Positions 16,187 to 19,861 of a stretch of DNA of 20,225 bases are shown here, in pieces. The notes below the pieces were generated by a model that did no database searches, was not told where the DNA came from, and was given only the letters and a program-made list of their open reading frames with translations. The position numbers and the translations under genes were made by a program. The stretch lies in IMG/VR virus record IMGVR_UViG_3300025853_000872, positions 1 through 20,225 of that record; one strand, 5' to 3'. The number at the start of each line of letters is the position of its first letter. Positions within the stretch are counted from its first letter, which is position 1. The stretch is from a virus.

Positions 16187-16653
16187 TGAGCAATCCTAAA
16201 TTAAGAAAGAACGGAGGCAAAGGTACATTTTTTGGCAACCTTTGGAGGGGTGTTGTTAAAAACAATATACCTTTAGGAGAAACAATAGTTGCTGCTATTG
16301 ATGGAGGTAATCCAATAGATGTTATAAAAGCTATTACAGAAGATAAAGACATACCAGTAAAAGACAAAGAAACTATGTTAGCTGATTTAGAACAAGATGT
16401 AATTGAAATGCAAGAGATTACTAAGCGTTGGGAATCAGACAATAAAGCAGAATCATATATTACTAAGAATATAAGACCATTAAGCCTTGCTTTTTTAACT
16501 TTAAGTATGTTTGCTTATGTAATACTAGATAGTTCTTTAGATAGCTTTAAAATAGACCAGCAATGGATATCTTTACTTGGTAACTTATTAATGCTTGTAT
16601 ATGGAGGTTACTTTGGTGCAAGAACATTAGAAAAAATAAGAAAAATTAAATAA
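16186..16653 (+). CDS. holin, GTA/3TM-type
   Basis: This 155-aa protein has a polar helical N-terminal region (about 1-90) including KRWESDNKAESYITKNIRP, then two clear hydrophobic segments: residues about 98-114 (SLAFLTLSMFAYVILD) and about 126-144 (ISLLGNLLMLVYGGYFGA). The ITKRWESDN…S…(I/K)RP pattern before the first membrane helix is characteristic of the 3TM holin superfamily first noted in gene transfer agents. It would form the membrane lesion releasing the endolysin. It is the last gene of the late block, followed by 377 nt without a gene. The start overlaps the previous stop (TAATG). Confidence 0.7.
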   Translation: MSNPKLRKNGGKGTFFGNLWRGVVKNNIPLGETIVAAIDGGNPIDVIKAITEDKDIPVKDKETMLADLEQDVIEMQEITKRWESDNKAESYITKNIRPLSLAFLTLSMFAYVILDSSLDSFKIDQQWISLLGNLLMLVYGGYFGARTLEKIRKIK

Positions 16654-16866
16654 ACACTTTTTTATTTAAAAAAAAATATATAACTTCGCATTTTTTCAAG
16701 TAACTATTTAAGTATTTATATAGATTACTTCATACATAAAAATATATATCTAAAGTATTTAATTAAACAAGTTAATAATATTAAAAATAAAATATAAGTT
16801 TTGGGAGAACTTTGTATTTGTTAATACTTGTTAATAACTATGTTTTCTTAATAAAGAAAGAACTTG

Positions 16867-16874
16867 TATATTTG
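16867..16874 (+). promoter_or_regulatory. candidate promoter -7 box TATATTTG
   Basis: TATATTTG matches the Bacteroidota -7 consensus TAnnTTTG. A good TTG -33 element at the expected distance is missing; only a T-rich stretch near 16843-16847 is present. Transcription would start around 16881 and meet the terminator at 16923-16949, giving an RNA of about 70 nt. Confidence 0.35.
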
Positions 16875-16922
16875 AGTACTAGATTATTTTTTAGTTTTGT
16901 TTTAATTATCATTTGCATTAAG

Positions 16923-16949
16923 AAGGAGGGTCTAAAAGCTCTCCTTTTT
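16923..16949 (+). terminator. intrinsic terminator in late/early boundary
   Basis: GGAGGG (16925-16930) pairs with CTCTCC (16939-16944), one G-T pair included, around the 8-nt loop TCTAAAAG. Flanking AA/TT extend the stem and five T follow (16945-16949). It could end late transcripts or a short RNA from 16881. Stem length and loop resemble the terminator at 19224. Confidence 0.75.
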
Positions 16950-16991
16950 AAATTTTAACATTTCTTTAACACTTTTATATATTTTTATATT

Positions 16992-17000
16992 TAGATTTGC
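16992..17000 (+). promoter_or_regulatory. candidate promoter -7 box TAGATTTGC
   Basis: TAGATTTGC fits the Bacteroidota -7 consensus including the trailing C. No clear TTG is visible about 19 nt upstream, where only T-rich sequence lies. It sits just after a terminator and 31 nt before the ATG of the first early gene, so it is a reasonable early promoter. Confidence 0.45.
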
Positions 17001-17030
17001 TAAAACAAATAATAATTAAAACTATAAATT

Positions 17031-17186
17031 ATGAAAGTAAATCAATCACTTTGGGAAGCATTAAAAAATACAATTGAAATGCATACAGAACAAGACCACA
17101 ACATAACAGATGTGTTAATTAACTATCAAGTAAAAGAAAATACTGGAGTTAAAAATATAATAAAGTTAAATGTAACTTTAGAGTAA
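17031..17186 (+). CDS. 51-aa hypothetical early protein
   Basis: A 52-codon gene lies downstream of the TAGATTTGC promoter candidate with an A/T-rich leader (AACTATAAATT before ATG). The product (MKVNQSLWEALKNTIEMHTE at the N-terminus) is soluble and mixed helix/strand. No family is recognised. The ATG context, position after a promoter and lack of competing frames support it. It is the first of several micro-genes in the early region. Confidence 0.55.
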   Translation: MKVNQSLWEALKNTIEMHTEQDHNITDVLINYQVKENTGVKNIIKLNVTLE

Positions 17187-17217
17187 CGAATTAGAATATG
17201 AATTTTAAAATTACGAT

Positions 17218-17358
17218 ATGATAGGAATAGTAACAATATTAGGAACATTGACAATGATAATTATACATAGTGGTTTAAAAGATATTACTATTGAATTACG
17301 ATATAAAAACAAATTGTTAGAAGAGCAAAATGAAATATTAAAAGAAGAACGTAAGTAA
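17218..17358 (+). CDS. 46-aa single-pass membrane protein
   Basis: A 47-codon gene encodes a short N-terminal hydrophobic segment (GIVTILGTLTMIIIHSG, residues 3-19) and a charged, probably coiled C-terminus (KNKLLEEQNEILKEERK). It is predicted to sit in the inner membrane with the charged tail in the cytoplasm. Its ATG overlaps, as ATGA, the stop of a seven-codon reading frame at 17198-17221. No family is recognised. Small single-pass early proteins of phages are often host takeover or superinfection-exclusion factors, but nothing here proves that. Confidence 0.5.
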   Translation: MIGIVTILGTLTMIIIHSGLKDITIELRYKNKLLEEQNEILKEERK

Positions 17359-17378
17359 TTTTATTATTTATATTCTTT

Positions 17379-17408
17379 GTTGGCAGCATTGTTTTAATAT
17401 GTGCCAAC
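17379..17408 (+). repeat. hairpin H1 with GTTTTAAT loop
   Basis: GTTGGCA and TGCCAAC-type arms (17379-17390 and 17399-17408) enclose the loop GTTTTAAT (17391-17398). The stem has one G-T pair and two single-base bulges. It lies 20 nt after the 46-aa gene. It has no T-run, so it is not a terminator. It is the first of five hairpins sharing this loop. Confidence 0.65.
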
Positions 17409-17410
17409 CA

Positions 17411-17439
17411 GTTACGGCTATGAATTGAAGCCGTATAAC
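17411..17439 (+). other. hairpin with GTTACGGCT / AGCCGTATAAC arms
   Basis: GTTACGGCT (17411-17419) pairs with AGCCG plus ATAAC-type bases (17429-17439) through nine pairs and a two-base bulge, with loop ATGAATTGA. It follows H1 by two bases. It is locally more GC-rich than its surroundings, and its function is unknown. Confidence 0.55.
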
Positions 17440-17465
17440 AAATGTTTAATTCAAAGAAATAACCT

Positions 17466-17496
17466 TAACAAAGGCTTTTATTTATAGCCATTGTTA
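17466..17496 (+). other. hairpin with TAACAA / TTGTTA arms
   Basis: TAACAA (17466-17471) pairs with TTGTTA (17491-17496), and GGCT (17473-17476) pairs with AGCC (17486-17489), separated by one A-A mismatch, around a 9-nt AT loop. It lies 34 nt before the ATG at 17531 and may affect expression of that gene. Confidence 0.55.
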
Positions 17497-17530
17497 GCAT
17501 TAGTACGGATTAATAAATAAAAATTAAATT

Positions 17531-17686
17531 ATGTATATAAAATTCATTAAAGGAAAAAAAGTAGGAAAAGGAAGAGTGTTTGATTACTACAAATGCTCTG
17601 AATTTATATTGATTAGCTTGTACCTATTTCATATTAGAATATGCCCAAGCAAAGAGGTTTATGACAATTTAGACCAATGTGGTTAG
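17531..17686 (+). CDS. 51-aa basic hypothetical protein
   Basis: A 52-codon gene has a leader rich in A/T (TAATAAATAAAAATTAAATT) typical of Flavobacteriia starts. The product has a basic N-terminus (MYIKFIKGKKVGKGR), a hydrophobic middle (FILISLYLFHIRI, about residues 25-37) and three Cys (22, 38, 50). It may be membrane-associated. No family is recognised. Its stop codon lies inside an 18-nt palindrome, and it is surrounded by structured noncoding elements. Confidence 0.45.
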   Translation: MYIKFIKGKKVGKGRVFDYYKCSEFILISLYLFHIRICPSKEVYDNLDQCG

Positions 17687-17699
17687 TATTAATGCTAAC
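17682..17699. repeat. 18-nt palindrome GTTAGTATTAATGCTAAC
   Basis: The sequence is a full inverted repeat except for one T-G pair. It overlaps the stop codon of the 51-aa gene. With an AT centre it could be a protein-binding operator or the end of a structured element. A related half (GTTAGCATTAGTAC) occurs at 17493-17506, just before the same gene. Confidence 0.5.
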
Positions 17700-17701
17700 G
17701 G

Positions 17702-17820
17702 CAAAGTATATGAGTAGTGGGGCATTTTAGTGAAAATCAAACTGATGAATTGAGGCAATGTCAATAAGACCGAAACCAACCGTTAAAGTCGTGCTACCGC
17801 CCCATTACTTATATATATTG
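17702..17820 (+). ncRNA. candidate multi-branched structured RNA element
   Basis: Two arms, 17702-17723 and 17799-17820, pair at 21 of 22 positions without bulges. Three pairs are G-U when read as + strand RNA (17706/17816, 17712/17810, 17717/17805), with one A-A mismatch (17705/17817). The inner end is the GC-rich TGGGGC/GCCCCA. Inside are small hairpins: ATTTT/AAAAT with loop AGTG (17724-17737), ATTGA/TCAAT (17749-17765) and a possible GAC/GTC pairing (17768-17790). The G-U pairs favour a + strand RNA over a DNA palindrome. No known RNA family is recognised. It ends where hairpin H2 begins and has no coding potential. Confidence 0.55.
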
Positions 17821-17849
17821 TTGTAAAATCGTTTTAATGTTTTACAACA
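17819..17849 (+). repeat. hairpin H2 with GTTTTAAT loop
   Basis: The left arm TGTTGTAAAATC (17819-17830) pairs with GTTTTACAACA (17839-17849), with one bulged T. The loop is GTTTTAAT (17831-17838), closed by C-G. It shares its outer two bases with the end of the structured element before it. Confidence 0.7.
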
Positions 17850-17853
17850 CTAA

Positions 17854-17882
17854 GATAAAAACACGTTTTAATGTGTTTTATC
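17854..17882 (+). repeat. hairpin H3 with GTTTTAAT loop
   Basis: GATAAAAACAC (17854-17864) pairs with GTGTTTTATC (17873-17882), with one bulged A, around GTTTTAAT (17865-17872) closed by C-G. The stem sequence is unrelated to those of H1, H2 and H4 beyond the closing pair. Confidence 0.7.
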
Positions 17883-17890
17883 GGCTGTTG

Positions 17891-17910
17891 ACCAACGTTT
17901 TAATGTTGGT
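17891..17910 (+). repeat. hairpin H4 with GTTTTAAT loop
   Basis: ACCAAC (17891-17896) pairs perfectly with GTTGGT (17905-17910) around GTTTTAAT (17897-17904). The right arm contains the TTG that serves as the -33 element of the candidate ERF promoter. Confidence 0.7.
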
Positions 17911-17935
17911 AATTTAAAAATAAAAACTATATTTG
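17906..17935 (+). promoter_or_regulatory. candidate Bacteroidota-type promoter for the ERF gene
   Basis: TTG (17906-17908) is followed after 19 nt by TATATTTG (17928-17935), matching the -33 and -7 elements of primary sigma promoters in Bacteroidota. A start near 17942 would leave a leader of about 18 nt before the ATG at 17960. The -33 element lies in the right arm of hairpin H4. Confidence 0.6.
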
Positions 17936-17959
17936 TAAATAATAATTAAATAAATAAAA

Positions 17960-18493
17960 ATGGAAAAATTAAGAAAAATTCAAGCCGAATTAAAAGCACC
18001 AAAAAACCAAAGGAACAATTTTGGAAAGTACAACTATAGAAGTTGTGAAGATATCCTTGAAGCAGTTAAACCTCTACTGGATAAACACAAATGTACATTA
18101 ACAATCTCTGATGAAGTAAGAGAAGTATGTGGTGTATTGTTTGTTGAAGCAATAGCGTTTATATCTGATGGTACTGATTCAGTACATACAAAAGCACAAG
18201 CTGGTATAGACCCAAACAGAAAAGGTATGGACATAGCACAAAGTTTTGGTAGTAGTTCATCTTATGCAAGAAAGTATGCCTTAAATGGTTTATTTTTGAT
18301 TGATGATACAAAAGATGCTGATTCTACTAACACACACGGAAAAGGTGCTACAACAACTGAAAAGAGTTGGTTAAATAAAGGTACTGCTGAATTTAAGAAA
18401 GTACAAACATACTTAAAAGGTGGTGGTAACATTTCTAAAGTAGAAGAAAAGTACAGAATATCAAAAGAAGTAAAAGAACTATTAACTAAATAA
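17960..18493 (+). CDS. erf: ERF-family single-strand DNA annealing protein
   Basis: This 177-aa protein resembles ERF recombinases, which anneal complementary single strands during phage recombination and replication. The signature is an N-terminal GKYNYRSCEDILEAVKPLL (22-40), a central strand region (CGVLFVEAIAFISDG), and the family core AQSFGSSSSYARKYALNGLF (93-112) followed by LIDDTKDAD. The C-terminal about 55 residues are a variable basic tail (EKSWLNKGTAEFKKV onward). The length is typical for ERF. An SSB-like gene lies 350 nt downstream, a common pairing. The start has the leader AATAATTAAATAAATAAAA and a good promoter candidate just upstream. Confidence 0.85.
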   Translation: MEKLRKIQAELKAPKNQRNNFGKYNYRSCEDILEAVKPLLDKHKCTLTISDEVREVCGVLFVEAIAFISDGTDSVHTKAQAGIDPNRKGMDIAQSFGSSSSYARKYALNGLFLIDDTKDADSTNTHGKGATTTEKSWLNKGTAEFKKVQTYLKGGGNISKVEEKYRISKEVKELLTK

Positions 18494-18495
18494 AT

Positions 18496-18663
18496 ATGAA
18501 TGAATTAATGATAATTGTCTTTGGTTTAGCTACAATAAGAACATTAACACCTTTAGCAAAAACAGAAAACTTTACATTTGCAAATATTTTCTTATCTGCA
18601 ACTATGTGTTGGGCATTTTGGCATCTATTAGCTAATTGTGCTAATATTACATTTAATTATTAA
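18496..18663 (+). CDS. 55-aa two-segment membrane protein
   Basis: A 56-codon gene begins three bases after the ERF stop with the leader TAACTAAATAAAT. The product has two hydrophobic stretches, MIIVFGLATIRTL (5-17) and FANIFLSATMCWAFWHLLA (28-46), with a short charged loop between, so it probably crosses the membrane twice. The function is unknown. The first 23 nt around its start are repeated exactly around the next gene's start. Confidence 0.5.
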   Translation: MNELMIIVFGLATIRTLTPLAKTENFTFANIFLSATMCWAFWHLLANCANITFNY

Positions 18664-18679
18664 TATTAACTAAATAAAT

Positions 18680-18826
18680 ATGAATGACTTTGAATTAAGA
18701 CCAACAAACAAGAAAGACCATTACAGATTCTTTATTAACGGAGTAGATGTAACTGGCGAACAAGAAAGAAGCACCTTTAGACATATTATACAAGTGCTTG
18801 ATAACGGAATAACAACTGGATTATAA
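18680..18826 (+). CDS. 48-aa hypothetical protein
   Basis: A 49-codon gene lies between the membrane protein and the SSB-like gene. The product is soluble and charged (MNDFELRPTNKKDHYRFFIN, then GVDVTGEQERSTFRHIIQVL). It looks like two or three strands and a helix, and a layout of this kind is also seen in the 46-aa protein at 19345. No family is recognised. Its leader is an exact copy of that of the preceding gene. Confidence 0.5.
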   Translation: MNDFELRPTNKKDHYRFFINGVDVTGEQERSTFRHIIQVLDNGITTGL

Positions 18827-18841
18827 ATTAAAATTAAAATT

Positions 18842-19216
18842 ATGAGTGCAAAAAAACCTTACTTATTAGGAGACGTTGAGTTACAACTTGACACAATTAA
18901 AAAACTTTCTCAGTATTTCGAAAACATCTTAACTTACAACGCAAAAAGAGAGTTAGTACCAAAGATAGGAGAAGATGGAAAAGAGTTAAAGAAATTAAAA
19001 CTTAACTTTTCTATTTTTGAAGAAGGAAACTACGGACAAAATGTATCTTTTACAATTCCTCAAACAAAAGAACAAAGAGAGAATGGAGAAAAGAAAAGAT
19101 ATGTTGCCAATGGTAAAATCTATTATGCATCAGATGACTTACAATCTTTTGTACAAAAGTCAGAAGCAAAGACAGAAAAAGCAACATCAGTTGCAGCAGA
19201 TGACTTACCATTTTAA
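18842..19216 (+). CDS. putative single-stranded DNA-binding protein
   Basis: This 124-aa protein has an OB-fold-like strand-rich core (LKLNFSIFEEGNYGQNVSF, about 52-70), a basic helix/turn region (KEQRENGEKKRYVANGKI) and a disordered acidic end VAADDLPF. The terminal DDLPF closely matches the C-terminal tip of bacterial SSB, which recruits host replication and repair proteins. This supports an SSB-like role, although the core is not close to canonical SSB. Downstream of ERF this is a typical replication/recombination neighbour. An intrinsic terminator follows 7 nt after the stop. An overlapping frame inside it is Gln/Lys-rich and is a shadow. Confidence 0.65.
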   Translation: MSAKKPYLLGDVELQLDTIKKLSQYFENILTYNAKRELVPKIGEDGKELKKLKLNFSIFEEGNYGQNVSFTIPQTKEQRENGEKKRYVANGKIYYASDDLQSFVQKSEAKTEKATSVAADDLPF

Positions 19217-19223
19217 ATTAATT

Positions 19224-19251
19224 GGGAGGTGTAAAAGCCTCCCTTTTTTTT
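19224..19251 (+). terminator. intrinsic terminator after the SSB-like gene
   Basis: GGGAGG (19224-19229) pairs perfectly with CCTCCC (19238-19243) around the 8-nt loop TGTAAAAG and is followed by eight T (19244-19251). The loop and stem size match the terminator at 16923. Confidence 0.9.
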
Positions 19252-19320
19252 AACGGTAACGAATATGATTTGTTTGCCTTACCGCACAGACAAGTTGCAA
19301 ATTAATTATATGCGGTGTTA
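19251..19320 (+). other. structured intergenic element bounded by TAAC and GTTA
   Basis: The element begins TAACGGTAA and ends GCGGTGTTA. Two mutually exclusive pairings are visible: CGGTAA (19254-19259) with TTACCG (19279-19284), or ACCGCA (19281-19286) with TGCGGT (19311-19316). Outer TAAC/GTTA could also close a long imperfect hairpin. It has no coding potential and sits between a terminator and the 46-aa gene. The function is unknown. Confidence 0.4.
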
Positions 19321-19344
19321 TTAACTTTTAAAAATAAATGAATT

Positions 19345-19485
19345 ATGGAAAGAGATTTTAGAGTACAACTATTTATGGACAACACTTATCAAGTATTAAA
19401 TGCTGATGATTACAGCGTTGCGTATCAAGGTAGTCTTGCAGATTGTGAAGCTTACATAAGATTACACGAAGGCGGTTATTTTTAA
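19345..19485 (+). CDS. 46-aa hypothetical protein
   Basis: A 47-codon gene encodes a small soluble acidic protein (MERDFRVQLFMDNTYQVLNA, then SVAYQGSLADCEAYIRLHEGG). It looks like a beta-beta-alpha unit with one Cys. The strand pair followed by a helix after a G/S turn recalls the 48-aa protein at 18680, but identity is low. The ATG at 19345 is preferred over one at 19338, which opens a frame of only seven codons. No family is recognised. Confidence 0.5.
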   Translation: MERDFRVQLFMDNTYQVLNADDYSVAYQGSLADCEAYIRLHEGGYF

Positions 19486-19550
19486 TTGCTTATAACGTAT
19501 ATGGTTAAGGTTAGTTGCGTGAAATATTAATGAATTAAATAAATACAAAA

Positions 19551-19808
19551 ATGAAAAACAAACAAGACATTTTAAAATTACACCCAATGATAGGTAGATT
19601 AACGCCTATGCAATGGGATGAAATACATAAAGCAATGGATGCTTATTTGAACGAGTACAAAACCGAGCAATTAACTTTAACCGATGTTAGCCAACAACGT
19701 GAACTGTTATTAGCGTATAATGAAGAAATAAATCAATGTATGGTAGATAGTCAAGACATATTAGAAGAAAGTGATGTAGATGAATTTTTAGCTAATTATA
19801 GTGGCTAA
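19551..19808 (+). CDS. 85-aa acidic hypothetical protein
   Basis: This 85-aa protein appears largely helical (LTPMQWDEIHKAMDAYLNEY, then QQRELLLAYNEEINQC) with an acidic C-terminus (DSQDILEESDVDEFLANYSG). There is no membrane segment or recognised motif. It has a classic A/T-rich leader (GAATTAAATAAATACAAAA). Upstream lies a stretch containing TATAACGTATATGG, and its stop codon runs into hairpin H5, so it fits the pattern of early genes separated by structured sequence. Confidence 0.6.
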   Translation: MKNKQDILKLHPMIGRLTPMQWDEIHKAMDAYLNEYKTEQLTLTDVSQQRELLLAYNEEINQCMVDSQDILEESDVDEFLANYSG

Positions 19809-19813
19809 CAGTT

Positions 19814-19843
19814 GTGTATGGCACGTTTTAATGTGTTATACAC
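19814..19843 (+). repeat. hairpin H5 with GTTTTAAT loop
   Basis: GTGTATGGCAC (19814-19824) pairs with GTGTTATACAC (19833-19843) over 11 continuous pairs, two of them G-U in the + strand, around GTTTTAAT (19825-19832). It lies 18 nt before the nuclease ATG. Confidence 0.75.
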
Positions 19844-19861
19844 TTAGTTAAAACTTTTTAT

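Larger units (their letters stand above)
16654..17030. other. AT-rich noncoding boundary between late and early regions
   Basis: No convincing gene is present. From left to right the region holds a T-run facing an A-run (16658-16676) that could be a weak AT hairpin, a promoter-like TAACTTCGC (16681-16689, one mismatch from the -7 box), a direct repeat TTGTTAATA (16818-16826 and 16828-16836), a TATATTTG box (16867-16874), a terminator (16923-16949) and a TAGATTTGC box (16992-17000) before the first early gene. It is a plausible control region and a possible origin, but no function is shown. Confidence 0.6.

Noticed and set aside
16681-16689. TAACTTCGC as a promoter -7 box
   Set aside because: One mismatch from TAnnTTTG and no TTG at the right distance; mentioned only in the noncoding region entry.
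16899-16906. Sixth GTTTTAAT hairpin
   Set aside because: The octamer is present but its flanks do not pair.
17411-17506. Integron attC-like sites
   Set aside because: The ends resemble TAAC/GTTA, but the GTTRRRY and RYYYAAC core boxes are not matched and no integron integrase is present.
17742-17776. CTGATGA followed by CGAAAC, as in a hammerhead ribozyme core
   Set aside because: The bases after CTGATGA do not pair with those before GAAA to form stem II, stem I pairing is absent, and only two pairs of stem III could form.
17819-17910. CRISPR array, from repeated CGTTTTAATG at short spacing
   Set aside because: The repeat is only 10 nt, spacing is uneven, the flanks are self-complementary, and no cas gene is seen.
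19017-19253. 78-aa Lys/Gln-rich frame on the plus strand
   Set aside because: It overlaps the SSB-like gene in another frame, runs through its terminator, and has no supporting start context.
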